A stretch of DNA of 64,000 nucleotides from the NCBI GenBank assembly GCA_964019155.1, contig OZ025245.1, positions 3,178,343 to 3,242,342 of the forward strand, read 5' to 3'. The stretch's first letter is position 1. Each line of letters begins with the position of its first letter. Below are positions 11,448 to 25,447 of the stretch, piece by piece. Source of the DNA: Osedax fenrisi (taxonomy: Eukaryota; Annelida; Polychaeta; Sabellida; Siboglinidae). Below the pieces are notes generated by a model. The model did no database searches. It was not told the origin of the DNA and saw only the letters and a program-made list of their open reading frames with translations. The translations under genes and the position numbers were made by a program.

Positions 11448-12580
11448 GGGGAAAGTCTCCGATTACCGACCCTAACTGTTTAGTTGTAATAACATATTCA
11501 ATATTAAATATATTTATTTGAAATTTTGTAATTTTAGTAATATTATGGCAATGAATAATGTGGCTATTTTAAATTTTTGATATCATTATATTCACAAGAA
11601 TAAACAGGGGGTCGGTAATCGGATACATGTGCCTAATACCGACCCCTTCCCCTATTTCCGACCCCCTAAAATTATCGTGGTATAAATAATTGTAGTATTA
11701 TAATAACTAATAAAAATAGTAGATATACATAAATACAATTAAATATAACATTCACGCAATTTATTTATTATTGAATTTATGTTTTCATATTATATTTAAA
11801 TTGATAGTAATTATATTAAATTAAAAGAGTATATATTATTATTTAATATTTATTTATTAATCAGTATGAATATAATAAACTAAAATCATGAATCCTAAAT
11901 CTGTATCAATGATACACAAACAACATGACGTAATTTATTTTTTATTGAATTTATGTTTTAATAGTAATATAAAATTTAAATTTAAACTTTATAGTAATTA
12001 TATTAAAATAGTGTATATTATTATTTAATATTTATTTATTAATCAATATATATATATAAATAACTGGAATCACGAATCATTAATCTATATAAATGATAAA
12101 CAAACAACTTATGACATATTTTAAAGTAAAATACTGATCTATTTTGATTGGATATTATAAATACATGAGGTCGGTATTAGGGTAATTTAGGGGGTCGGTA
12201 ATAGGAATATCATATGGGTTGCTATAATTAAGATATATAGGTTAATAGTTATTAAAATTAAATTATTTTAATAATAGTTATAAACATTTTATTGATCAAC
12301 AATATTATGCACAACATTAAGTTTTATTTTAATAAATAAAGTATTTACAATGATTTAAAAAAAGTTAATATTCAAATATTTAAAAATTAAAAACAGAATA
12401 TTACATTTTATCAAATAACAATTGTAGGATTAAATATTTTTTTAAACAAAATATTTATTCATATTTATCATTAAATTACTAACAGTTCATGTATATATAA
12501 TTTTTTGATAACTCTTATATTTACTGAGATACGAGAGGGGGTCGGTATTAGGAGGGGGTCGGTAATCGGGGACTTTCCCC
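11448..12580 (+). mobile_element. 1.13-kb TA-flanked TIR element with internal GGTCGGTA motifs
   Basis: Terminal inverted repeats start GGGGAAAGTCTCCGATTACC on the left; on the right the complement reads GGGGAAAGTCCCCGATTACC. A TA dinucleotide lies outside each end (11446-11447 and 12581-12582), as for Tc1/mariner/pogo elements. The motif GGGGGTCGGTAATCGG or variants recurs internally near 11609, 11640, 11655, 12170 and 12195. There is no transposase frame, so the element would depend on a partner. Assignment to the pogo/Tigger side is inference. Confidence 0.8.
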
Positions 12581-12605
12581 TACCTATTTCTATAGCATAC
12601 TTATT

Positions 12606-12647
12606 AAAACAATTGGGAGTCATTATATAATGACTACCAATTGTTTT
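12606..12647. repeat. 42-bp near-perfect palindrome
   Basis: AAAACAATTGG, then a spaced GAGTCATTATATAATGACT core, then the mirrored CCAATTGTTTT. It could extrude as a hairpin; it lies 24 bp outside the preceding TIR element. Confidence 0.8.
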
Positions 12648-12781
12648 ACTATAGTAATGTAGGTGCATTTGACTTTTTATTAAAAATATGATGTAAATGA
12701 TAAACTTGACAAACACAATGGCAGATTGTCATTCAAATTGGTGAACAAACTTTATCTCCTTAGAAGTCTACCTAATTCTAT

Positions 12782-13025
12782 GTGTAATACACGAATATGT
12801 TGTAAGTGTAATACACGGATATTTAGTATGTATAAAAAACGGAAATTTATTCTGTGATTTACACGACCAATACACACATTTTTTTTAATATTTATTATTT
12901 TATTATATTTTATTTATTTAAATACTCTATAATAAAGAGTTGAATTATGACTATTCTATAACCTATTTTAAATTAAACTATATTATTTATTTGTATATAT
13001 AGTGATTTATGTTGGTGTAATACAC
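12782..13025 (+). repeat. possible TIR-element relic with GTGTAATACACG motifs
   Basis: GTGTAATACACG occurs at 12782, 12806 and 13014, resembling the repeated subterminal motifs of neighbouring TA-flanked elements. Ends could not be defined. Confidence 0.35.
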
Positions 13026-13230
13026 GTAAATTAGTTACCTTACAAATTAATTAATATTTATTAATTAATATCAATTATTTTTTTTATAAAACAAATATAA
13101 ATAAATTGTTATATATAAATGAAGATTAATTTATATATCATATATTAACTTATAATTATGTTTTAATTTAAAATATCGGACTTTTACACGAGTTAAACAC
13201 GGACAAAAATCACACACATTTATTGATGAG

Positions 13231-13697
13231 ACTGAAATAAAAAGGGGTCCTCCCATAGTACACCCACGATAAGAAAATATATAATTAAAAAACAAATAAC
13301 AAATACAATTTTATAAAAGATTAAAATTAATTTGAAAAAATTTAAACAAAAAAAAGTCTACATTTACTAAACTTAATTAGCAAATATGATGTATAGAATC
13401 CTGGAATATTAGAAGTTGTGACAAATGATACGTAGACATGATGACTAGGCATACCCGTATGCGAACATTTTATGTGACATCTACAATACCAAATCAGTCA
13501 ATTTATAGTGAGACGTTTAATGGTGCCACATTCCTGCCAAATATAAACCGACAGATCTATTAAGGGAGTCACAATCCAGTGCCGCAATCAAGTGCCACAA
13601 AACTACAGTATAATTGTCACATTTCAAATATTTCATGTATTCATATACATATATAATTATATATTATCTTAAGATAATATGTATTTAATGTATGTAT
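13231..13697 (+). repeat. dispersed repeat family R, copy B
   Basis: Starts ACTGAAATAAAAAGGGG and contains the complete block seen in copy A, plus about 140 bp upstream. It is arranged in direct orientation with copy C, 673 bp away, suggesting a local duplication. Confidence 0.85.
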
Positions 13698-13903
13698 ATT
13701 ACATTTTAAAAGTAAAATTAAAAAATTAAATAAGTTAAGAATGAAAACTTACTAAATAAATATTATATGTACATTTTATAAATATTACTGTTTTTTTTAA
13801 ATTATAATAACTTATGTAGTATATAACTTATATACTATACAAGTTATTAATACCGACATTATTAATAGGATATTGGATAATTTAATAAAATAAAATAAAT
13901 TAC

Positions 13904-14357
13904 ACTGAAATAAAAAGGGGTACCTTCAGAGTATATCCATGATAAGAAAATATATAATTAATAATAAATAACAAATACATTTTTTATAAAAGATTACAAT
14001 TAATTTGAAAAAAAATTAAACAAAAAAAAGTATACATTTACTAAACTTAATTAGCAAATATGATGTATAGAATCCTGGAATATTAGAAGTTGTGACAAAT
14101 GATACGTAGACATGATGACTAGGCATACCCGTATGCGAACATTTTATGTGACATCTACAATAACAAATCAGTCAATTTATAGTGAGACGTTTAATGGTGC
14201 CACATTCCTGCCAAATATAAACTGACAGGTCTATTAAGGGAGTCACAATCCAGTGCCGCAATCCAGTGCCACAAAACTACAGTATAATTGTCACATTTCA
14301 AATATTTCATGTATTCATATACATATAAGACAATATATCTGTAATGTATGTATAATA
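13904..14357 (+). repeat. dispersed repeat family R, copy C
   Basis: Near-identical to copy B from ACTGAAATAAAAAGGGG onwards. No coding frame. Both contain two adjacent CCAGTGCC-type motifs. Confidence 0.85.
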
Positions 14358-16922
<2,565 letters not shown>

Positions 16923-17210
16923 TTATGTATAAAACAAACTAACCACTACGTCATATACTCCGGTATAGATACTATGATACGGTTGTGTGAGGATGACGTG
17001 ATAAGGCAGTGATGCAGTTAGGAAGTGAAGGAGAAAGCCACAGCTATAATATAGGACCGAGGACATGATGTTAACGGCGAGTGGATATGGCAGTAATGTA
17101 ACCATGTCCGATGGACATTGTATACGGACATTGACTGTATAACAAATTTCGCAACATTTTATAGGAACGCTCGTCGAAATCGTGAAATCGTGCGTCGCTC
17201 GTGAAATCAT
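16923..17210 (-). other. 95-codon open frame in a GC-richer island, doubtful
   Basis: An ATG-initiated frame lies in a segment visibly less AT-rich than its surroundings. The product would be hydrophobic and cysteine-containing, with no family I recognise, and the 5' part spans a CGTGAAATC repeat. No splice-site or promoter evidence was found. Possibly an old element remnant. Confidence 0.15.
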
Positions 17211-17377
17211 TGAAATTAGGATTATATTTTGATTATATTTCTGTGATTAGGGGCGTGATTTAATATATCAGTGTTGTTAAATTCTCGTATACGAGAATTG
17301 TATCGAATCTATGGATTGTAACGAAATTATAGATTTTATAGATAATAGATAATTTTAGAAATCATAGATTGCATAAA

Positions 17378-17427
<50 letters not shown>

Positions 17428-18108
17428 AATGAATGTGTATATGTGTATGTATGTATGTGTATGTGTATGTTTTTTGTAGTAGAATATATATATATATATA
17501 TATATACGTTAATTTATTTATAAATTTATATACATTATTAGATATTAGTTAAATAAATTATCAACTATATATATATATTATATGTGTAAATGTTAGTATA
17601 GATTAAATTTACCTACATTTAATTTTTATTAATTATTTTAAAATATTGATAAATTAAGTTTTTTTAAATTTTGCCCTTAAGTTAAATTATTTGTATATTT
17701 CATTATATTCATACTTGCAAATGTATTTTATAAACATCATATTCAATATATATTTCATTGCATAATATATTTATTTGATTTCATTTATAATAATGTAATT
17801 ATGATATTAAATTATATATATATAATATATATATATATTTATTTATATGCATTAATGTATATTGATATATAATGTACATTGATATGTGTAATAATGTTTA
17901 TATGTATATATTTGTTACATTTTATATATCTCTTGAATATAAACTTATAGAAAACCACGATTACTGGTTAGAGGGTGTCATTCGTATTTGCATACAGTGT
18001 ATTATCATTATAAACAATGTTTGATTACTTCAATCACCATTACTAATATATCTGATAAACTAGATTATATATATATATCTCAAGAATACAATATTAGCTA
18101 TGTAGCGA

Positions 18109-18147
<39 letters not shown>

Positions 18148-18166
18148 TACTTAAAGAATATATTAC
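17211..18166. other. AT-rich stretch
   Basis: (TA)n at about 17380-17420 and 18113-18144, with TG/TA mixed repeats at 17430-17470. No gene seen. Confidence 0.5.
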
Positions 18167-18178
18167 GTATGTACGACG

Positions 18179-18353
18179 TATATTGTACGTCCTTTAATTA
18201 AATCTGATTATTCTATTTGTAATCCAGATCCATTATATATCACTAATTCTAACAACATTGAAAATATTCAAAAATATTTCACTAAACGATTATTTGCTAG
18301 ATGTAATATTCCCAAATGTTTTTACACCGATAGACTTATTTTTTCAATAAACT
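18179..18353 (+). pseudogene. non-LTR reverse transcriptase C-terminal fragment
   Basis: A frame of about 58 codons in phase with 18185 reads YIVRPLIKSDYSICNPDP and then NIENIQKYFTKRLFARCNIP, followed shortly by YTDRL. This matches the region after the RT fingers/palm in jockey/CR1/RTE-type LINEs, where the pattern is Y-x-x-Y-V-R-P-L, then W-x-P, then I-E-x-V-Q-R-x-F-T-K-R and Y-x-x-R-L. It has no start or end of its own and runs into (TA)n. A relic of a dead LINE that belongs to neither of the longer families nearby. Confidence 0.6.
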
Positions 18354-18659
18354 ATATATCTATATATATATATATATATAATATATATAATATTATTATA
18401 TATATATACTAACACGTATATGCACACACACAAACATACAAAAGCACACCCATACACACACAAGCACACACATATATACATATGGCGTTATTCACTTTAA
18501 GCATACAATATAATATACATCATGTATTTTTAACATATTTCAAATCAAACGCCTAAACAGTCGGTCTTTTGTTTCGCATATATCATATTCTATTATGTAC
18601 ATTCTATGTATTATATTATATCAAACGAAACATTATATTATAACAACGTTTATAGTATA

Positions 18660-18695
<36 letters not shown>
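18354..18695. other. AT-rich stretch before the gap
   Basis: (TA)n, (CA)n-like repeats at 18420-18475, then AT-rich sequence ending in pure TA at the assembly gap. Confidence 0.5.
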
Positions 18696-18895
18696 NNNNN
18701 NNNNNNNNNNNNNNNNNNNNNNNNNNNNNNNNNNNNNNNNNNNNNNNNNNNNNNNNNNNNNNNNNNNNNNNNNNNNNNNNNNNNNNNNNNNNNNNNNNNN
18801 NNNNNNNNNNNNNNNNNNNNNNNNNNNNNNNNNNNNNNNNNNNNNNNNNNNNNNNNNNNNNNNNNNNNNNNNNNNNNNNNNNNNNNNNNNNNNNN
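18696..18895. other. assembly gap (200 N)
   Basis: Exactly 200 undetermined bases between a (TA)n tract and the inner end of the right arm. Its round length suggests a placeholder. Open frames crossing it are meaningless. Confidence 0.98.
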
Positions 18896-19399
18896 ATGTA
18901 TATGTATATGTGTATGTGTTTATCTCTACATATATATTTCAAGTCAAAACTAAAGACACACCTGTTTGTGTATTAATGATAATTGAAGCACAACCGAATA
19001 CTTTCATAAAGAGTGGAAGAGGACGTGTCTAAACTAATTAGGTAATATGTGTGTGTGTGTGTGTGTTTATGTGTGTGGGTGTGTGTTTATGTGTGGGTGT
19101 GTGTGTGTGTGTGATCACTAAATACTGTTATTGTATGTATTACACAAGTATTCAAATTGATGGATATATTACCTCATGCTACACATTGTATATCTTAGTG
19201 TTATACATTATAGATGTAGATAGCTAAAGAGTGATGTGTATAGTTATAACTCATACATCCTCATTAGTTGGAAGTCCTCCTCTAATGTTTATTGTTGTTT
19301 ACTAACGGCACACTTATCCCTCCCTACCTTTCTCACTCGAGCCCTCCACTCCTTCCTACCTCCCTCCCTCCTTCCAGCCCTCTATTCTTCAGTCCATCC
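18896..19399 (-). repeat. Gypsy 3' flank, inner end of right arm
   Basis: Reverse complement of 4301-4808, including the (GT)n and the pyrimidine-rich tract. It starts at the gap, so the true inner limit of the inverted duplication is unknown. Confidence 0.85.
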
Positions 19400-19606
19400 T
19401 GATAAGTTTATATGTATATAGATATATATTAGATTATAGATATATATTAGATTATAGATATAGTATTAAATAAGATAACTAGTATATAGATAGTTTATTA
19501 CATTACTGCCAGTGCAAGAGACGATCAGCATAGCTAAGCTGGTGCGGTAATTAGTGAAGATAACCACAAGTTATGTAACAATTATCTGTTATCTGGATCA
19601 TGAATA
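19400..19606 (-). repeat. Gypsy 3' LTR, 5'-truncated
   Basis: The last roughly 200 bp of the LTR, ending CTTATCA, then the GGATG target duplication. It joins the RT frame at TTATTCATGATCC; the missing part is present in the left-arm LTR. It carries an extra AGATATATATTAGATTAT duplication near 19420-19460. Confidence 0.85.
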
Positions 19607-20893
19607 ATGGCCTTTTTGATATTTTCGAAGGATGTTTGGTGAGATGGTGTCCATTGGAATGTATTTTCCGCGTGTGTTAGTTCTCTTATGGGCGTTAGTA
19701 AGTTCGTCATGTTTGGAATGAAGGGCGACATGTATGTTGCAACGCCTAGAAAGCTCCTTAGCTCCTTTACATTTTTTGGAGGTTGGGTGTTGGAGATAGC
19801 TATCGTTCTGTTGGAGTCTGGGCGAACTGTTCCTTCCGTGTACGTGAGTCCGAAGAATGATATGCTGTTTCTTGCTATATTACACTTTTCAGGGTTGTAG
19901 ACTATGCCGTATTTAGCTGACCGCTCCATTAGGGCGATGAGGTTCTCGTCATGTATTGCGAGATTACTGCCGAATACGATAATATCGTCGGCTATTAACA
20001 TAGCCCCATTTAGTTCTTGTAGCATAGTGTCCATGTGTTCCTGGAACACGTCTTGTGATAGGTTCATCCCAAATGGGAGTCTCAGGAACCTGTATCTTCC
20101 TATGTGCGTATTGAATGTAGTTAGGATACTCGATTCGTGGTCTAATTTTACTGCCCAGTATCCTGATCTTGCATCTAATTTCGTGAATATCTTGGCATGG
20201 CATAGAAGGTGGCTTATATCATCGAGTGTGCGTGCTTGGTAATGGGGGCGGCATATGGCTTTATTTAGATCTTTAGGGTCCAGGTATATGCGTATTTGGC
20301 CTGATTTTTTTCTAGCGTATGTTATACTTGATACCCAAGGTGTAGGTTCGCGTATTCTGGTTATTACTTCCTGTAGTTCCATTCTGTGGAGTTCTTCTGC
20401 CACTTCCTTTTGGATATTTAGTGGTACACGGCGTGCAGCGTGTATCACTGGGTGTATATTAGATTTGACTTCTATGCGTAGTCTATTGGGGAATGTGCCT
20501 ATTCCTTTGAATAGGTTTGGATAGGATGTTTGTAGTGATTTCAGGCTTAGTGGTTGGTCATAGATTGTAACTTCATATATCGAGGGTTCTCTTATTTTGA
20601 TATTCTCGCAGTTAATTGTGATGTGGTTTAGTCTACGGCAATCATTTAAGCCTAGTATGGCGAGGCCGGATGTGCTTGATACGTAGAAATTTATATCGTA
20701 TTCCTTATGGTTGTGTGTGCATATTAGTGTAATTATTCCTCTTATAGGGATTGCTTGCTGATTGTAGGCCATTAAGACCATCGTTGGTTTCCTAAGGGCT
20801 GGGGGGTTATCTAGCTTGTTATAGAGGGATTCAGGTATAACATTTACCTGCGCGCCTGTATCTAATTTTATATATATTTGAGTGTTATTATGA
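19607..20893 (-). pseudogene. pol: Gypsy pol fragment: protease and reverse transcriptase
   Basis: Same product as the left-arm fragment: aspartic protease with LDTGA followed by RT with LDPKDLN, RLPFGMN and LIADDIIVFG. The frame is open from upstream of the first ATG (20781), consistent with expression as a polyprotein continuing from gag, possibly by frameshifting. RT ends after KKAI, where seven LTR-encoded codons (IHDPDNR) lead to a stop. It lacks RNase H and integrase, so it could supply RT but not integrate. Near-identity to the other arm indicates recent duplication or allelic origin. Confidence 0.9.
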
Positions 20894-20989
20894 TATATAT
20901 AAGTACATACCTCGTTACGGGTATCCGTTATGTTGGATACCGCGGTCTCTCCTCCATAGCCTCCATTGTACGGGACGGTCTCTCGATCT

Positions 20990-21684
20990 GCATACAGCCG
21001 TGAAGTGGTGCAGTCTCTGGCAGTTTCCGCATTTCTTGCCTAGTGCTGGGCAGGCTGCGTGTTTAGTTCCGCAGTATGCCATTTGTCGGTGTCGTCGTAT
21101 TTGCTTACGTTCTTTGTCTCTCGTGTGTAGTTTAGCGCTGCTTCTGGTGTTCTCATTTGTCCTGCCGTCTCTATAGTTTCTTGTCTTCTCAGTTTGTTGA
21201 TTACTGTGCTTGTAGTTAGGGTTTCTGTCGTATCGAGTAATTGTTCTCTAGCTTCTGTTAGTGTTGTACCGCTGATCAGTTGGGTTATTACGGCTTCTTC
21301 CGGCGTAGTGTATTCGCAATGGCTTACGTGTTGTTTAACTCGGTCAGCGAAACTGTTTGTGGTTTCGTTCTGTAGTTGTCTGACGGTATGTAGCATGTGT
21401 CTGTATGTGTATTTGCTTATGTTGTGTTTGTTGAAGTGTTCTTTAAATTTCTTCCAGAAGTTTTTTAGGATGTTTTCGTCCTTTATCGGCGGTGTCCAGT
21501 CTTCGTAGACGGATTCGAATTCTCTGTTGTTTAGCCAGAGTAATACGTACGCTAGTTTGCTGTCATCGTCTTCATCTTTTAACGGGCCTTTGAAGAAACG
21601 TGTGCATTGTGTCTCGAAGTATTTAGCGTCTGCTATTATGTTTGTCGAGTTCCAATTAAATGTAGGGAATGGTATTTGTGTCAT
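20990..21684 (-). pseudogene. gag: Gypsy gag with double zinc knuckle, frameshifted
   Basis: Gag forms the virus-like particle and packages element RNA. The ATG at 21684, 32 bp inside the 5' LTR, opens MTQIPFPTFNWN and continues through a capsid-like segment containing LWLNNREFE and the retrotransposon-gag-like FADRVKQHVSHCEY. This frame stops at 21040-21042. A second frame overlapping the end (21073-20990) encodes a cysteine/histidine nucleocapsid stretch: CGTKHAACPALGKKCGNC, then HHFTAVC. So a frame change around 21065-21080 separates capsid and nucleocapsid, either a mutation or a programmed shift. Capsid assignment rests on position and pattern; the knuckle is clear. Confidence 0.8.
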
Positions 21685-21697
21685 AGTAGGTTCTTTC

Positions 21698-21715
21698 ACT
21701 TATAAACTGCCACCA
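21698..21715 (-). promoter_or_regulatory. primer-binding site
   Basis: TGGTGGCAGTTTATAAGT directly follows the CA end of the 5' LTR, as expected for a tRNA primer site (starts TGG). The priming tRNA was not identified. Confidence 0.65.
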
Positions 21716-22020
21716 TGATAAGTTTATATGTGTATAGATATATATTAGATTATAGATATAGTATTAAATAAGATAACTGGTATATAGATAGTTTATTACA
21801 TGACTGCCAGTGCACGCGAGACGATGCGCGTAGGTGAAGCACACCGCGGTGCGTGCGTCGACCTAATTAGTGAAGACAACAACAAGTTATGTAACAATTA
21901 TCCGTTATCTGGATCATGAATAAACATGCACGTTTATAGCGCGTGTAACATATACGTCTATATATAGACGTATGTACACTTATAGCGTGAGTACGCATAT
22001 AGATATATAAACGTATAACA
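21716..22020 (-). repeat. Gypsy 5' LTR (305 bp)
   Basis: On the minus strand it starts TGTTATACG at 22020 and ends CTTATCA at 21716. It differs from the left 3' LTR by small indels and by a GC-rich variant segment near 21810-21860, so the two LTRs have diverged since insertion. Confidence 0.92.
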
Positions 22021-22160
22021 CATCCCTACCTCTATCCTTTTCTCCCTCCCACCCTTTATCCCATTCTACTTCCCTCACCCCCTCCATCCCTCACCCCTCA
22101 CTCCCTAATTCCCTCACCCCCTCCCTACTTCCCTAACTACCCTCTCCCACCCGCCCTAAC
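22021..22160 (-). repeat. low-complexity pyrimidine tract (purine on minus)
   Basis: CCCTCACTCCCT-type low-complexity sequence forming the 5' flank of the Gypsy insertion. Similar GA-rich sequence lies on the 3' flank, so Gypsy landed in a purine/pyrimidine-asymmetric tract. Confidence 0.7.
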
Positions 22161-22468
22161 AGTAGCGCTGATATCTGCGACTATATAACGTGCCTATGCT
22201 GGAACTGAGTACAAATGTGCTGGAGTGTACACACCTACTGGTTAGTTGTGTGTTTGTGTGTGTGTGTATGTGTGTTTGTGTGTGTATGTATGTATATGTG
22301 TGATACACAAGTAAGTTAGGCATCCATAACACCTCCTTTATCTCCTCCATAACATCTCCTTTATATCCTCCTGTTTATATATCATTAATTCTTTAAATTC
22401 ACATTTTAATTAGTTTAATTTTATTACTAGTAGTGTTAGATTTCATTTCATAGAATATTAACCTGACA
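22161..22468. other. spacer with GT repeats
   Basis: Contains a (TG)n-like tract (22250-22300) and short direct repeats of a TCCTCCATAACA type (22325-22360). No gene seen. Confidence 0.5.
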
Positions 22469-22477
22469 ACTAAACCA

Positions 22478-22879
22478 ACAGAGCTAGAGAGAAATAGAGT
22501 GGTAATACGCTATGACTAGCTGTGTAAGCCAATGCGGAAAGGGTCAATCTATTTTGGTAACCTAAAAATGGCAGATTTGACCTATTTGAACTCTATTTGA
22601 ACTAGAGTTTATATTTTATTTACAAATTAATTTTAATATAGAGTAACATATTATATTTGTATTAATAATTATTTATATGATGTATTTATATAAAGTATAT
22701 TTACTTATTAATGTATAAATAATACACATATAAAATAATAGATTATAAAGATAAATACGCTTTCTCCCTAGATTTTGCTTAAATAGGTCAAATCCGCCAT
22801 TTTGAGGTGACCAAATTAGATCGACGCTTTCTGCATGTCAGATACATTGTTTACTACTCTATTTCTCTCTAGCTCTATG
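22478..22879 (+). mobile_element. Mutator-like MITE with ~100-bp TIRs and 9-bp target duplication
   Basis: Long imperfect terminal inverted repeats of about 100 bp: both ends read GAGCTAGAGAGAAATAGAGT inward, and further in ATGGCAGATTTGACCTATTT versus ATGGCGGATTTGACCTATTT. The 9-bp direct repeat ACTAAACCA flanks it at 22469-22477 and 22880-22888. Long TIRs with a 9-bp duplication are the hallmark of Mutator/MULE elements (established knowledge). The centre is AT-rich without a transposase. Confidence 0.85.
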
Positions 22880-22984
22880 ACTAAACCACTGCTGGGTTCA
22901 AAGGTTACAAAGTGGGCGTCGCCGTGCTAAAGAACCTCGCCGGAGCAAACAGTGAATCTCTCAATGATCTCAGCGCGTTAGTAG

Positions 22985-23300
22985 TGTACCCCTCTCTCTC
23001 TGTTTTAGTGTAACGCATTGTACCCCTCTCTCTGTTTTAGTGTAACGCATTGTACCCCCCTCTCTCTGTTTTAGTGTAACGCATTGTACCCCTCTCTGTC
23101 TGTTTTAATGTATCGCATTGTACCCCTCTCTCTGTTTTAGTGTAACGCATTGTACCCCTCTCTCTGTTTTAGTGTAACGCATTGTACCCCTCTCTCTGTT
23201 TTAGTGTAACGCATTGTACCCCTCTCTGTCTGTTTTAATGTATCGCATTGTACCCCTCTCTCTCTATTTTAGTGTAACGCATTGTACCCCTCTCTCTCTA
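22985..23300 (+). repeat. 32-bp minisatellite
   Basis: About ten copies of a 32-bp unit containing ATTGTACCCCTCTCTCTGTT and TTAGTGTAACGC. Variants with GTCTGTTTTAATGTATCGC occur twice at a spacing of several units, hinting at block duplication within the array. Confidence 0.95.
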
Positions 23301-25447
23301 TGATTCAGTTCATTTGAGGATCTCATTATGAGTGCGTTCAAATATACACCATAAGTGCGCTGGTTTCAACCACTGGTGGTCTGGTATGAATAAATAGTAC
23401 TACCAGTTGCATTTACTATCAGTTGCATTTACTACCAATTGGATTTACTACTAGTTTGATTTGTACATGCAGTAAATAGAAGTTTCATGACCACCTGTGC
23501 TTGACCAACAACTCACCCTTAGTGTCTGCATAGTAGGAAGTCCTATGTATTACACACACACACAAATACACACACACACACACACATTACCTATTATTTT
23601 ATGTTTTGTTTACATGTATTATTTATTTATTTACATTATTTGTTCATATCATATTGTTTAATTTATAATGCATTATGAATTTTGTATAATGCATAATGAA
23701 TTAAGTTATAATGCACAATCAAAGTACTGCGAAAGCCTATTTGAGTCCTATTTAATAAACCTTCACCTAACTACCTCATTAATAGTAGATATAGTGTAAA
23801 CCCTTGCTAATACACACTACATTTATGTGTTATTAACAAAGTAAGGGCATACGGCAATGCGCACACCATTTCACGCATTTACATGTTAAGAGATAGGAAA
23901 TACAAAGGTCCATTAAAATCTATGTTTAGGTAAAACTATTCAATGAATTTAACTAATTATTTTTGTATTGTATACAATATATATACTGCTACAATTTAAA
24001 GTTTGTATTTTTTTTAAATATTATTTATTTCATGTATAAATATATTATTTATTATGTCTAATTTATTTAAACCATTATTTTTTTTAATTTATACCAATAT
24101 TGTCTCTTTTCAATAATAATTACAAAAATTTAAGAACTTATTTTTATTTATTCATATACCATTTACATATAGCAAAAAAAATGGTTAGGATACCTATGCT
24201 AGATTGTTCTAAACATACATTTATATTCACCTAGGTAGTAGAAAATATTGATTCTGAGTAAAACGCATCTAAAGTTTTACTAAGTAAAAATCACTATTAT
24301 AAAATAAAGCATACAGTTTATGTATATAGAATTAAAATATGTTATTATCTATAGTTTATATATTATGATAAAATAAAGCAATAATAGTGTTGTATGATTT
24401 ATAAAATAATATATATAGATGTATAAATTCAATAAATAATTATAAATTGTAAAATACACTGAATACATAATTTTAATAAATAGCTTCAACCATGTTGCGC
24501 ATATGTGATTTCCTCTTCGATCTTACCATTTTTATAAAAAAAACAAACAATATAAATAAAATATAAATGATATCCAATACAATTAAATATAACTAATAAT
24601 TATTAATAAATACTAATAACTATATGTATATGTGAATAGTACTGAAATGAATGTAAAAAATAGTGATAAATTATAAATATTATAAATACAACTATAACTC
24701 TAATATAAATTCTAATATTATAAATTAAAACTAATACTAATAATAACTAATAAATATATATTGAAATACTACTAACTATAACAAAATGTAAGTAATATAA
24801 AGTAATATAAATAAATGAAAATATACGTAGAAATATAATTTGAAAACAAAATTATAAATAAAATAAACTCAACTAAAAATCGAATATAAAGGCTAATAAT
24901 GGTATACAAATAACTATTTTCTAATACTAATGATGTAAATATAAATATAAGTTGAAATAAAGGTAAAATGATGTAAAGGAAATACAAAATATATAGCGTC
25001 TGTTTATTAGCTTTCTATTGGTGTATAATATCACATGACATATGTTTACAATGATAATAATATAGAATACATAAAGATAGACAATTGGATTTTTAAATTT
25101 TGTAAATCGACAATATACAAGTATAAAAATGTTATAAAATAAAATGTGGGCATTATTATAAAATTATTCATGTAGATTTCAAATAAATTATAAACCAACG
25201 TTATTTATTTTAAAAGGTGTGTTATAAAATATGCTTTTTATGGTATATTTAGGCCGTTTTCAATTATAATATTTTGACAGATAACAAATAACATATATTA
25301 AATTAATAATATTGAATACAAATTTTTAAATTATTTTTATGATTTTCGCTGATTTATCAACTGCTGTATGCCCTTAAACCAGCATTTATGATATATTAAC
25401 AAATTAAGCCAGTATTTTGAAATTACTATATTATGCACCTTAATAAA
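23301..25447. other. AT-rich stretch of right arm
   Basis: Near 23400-23450 there are three copies of a motif ACTAYCARTTGSATTT. A (CA)n tract lies at 23550-23585. The rest is AT-rich with no recognisable gene. None of this is present in the left arm. Confidence 0.6.

Larger units (their letters stand above)
19400..22020 (-). mobile_element. Ty3/Gypsy LTR retrotransposon, internally deleted right copy
   Basis: Read on the minus strand: 5' LTR (22020-21716), primer-binding site, gag, protease, RT, then a direct junction into the middle of the 3' LTR. RNase H, integrase and the first part of the 3' LTR are absent. The 5' flank ends GGATG and the 3' flank begins GGATG, a 5-bp target-site duplication, so both outer borders of one insertion are preserved. 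It is the same insertion as 1684-4300, because the 3' flanks match. Confidence 0.92.

Noticed and set aside
18595..19032. ORFs containing runs of X
   Set aside because: They cross the N gap.
24772..24987. Hydrophobic small ORF
   Set aside because: AT-rich sequence gives F, I, L, Y-rich frames by chance; no start context, neighbour or similarity.
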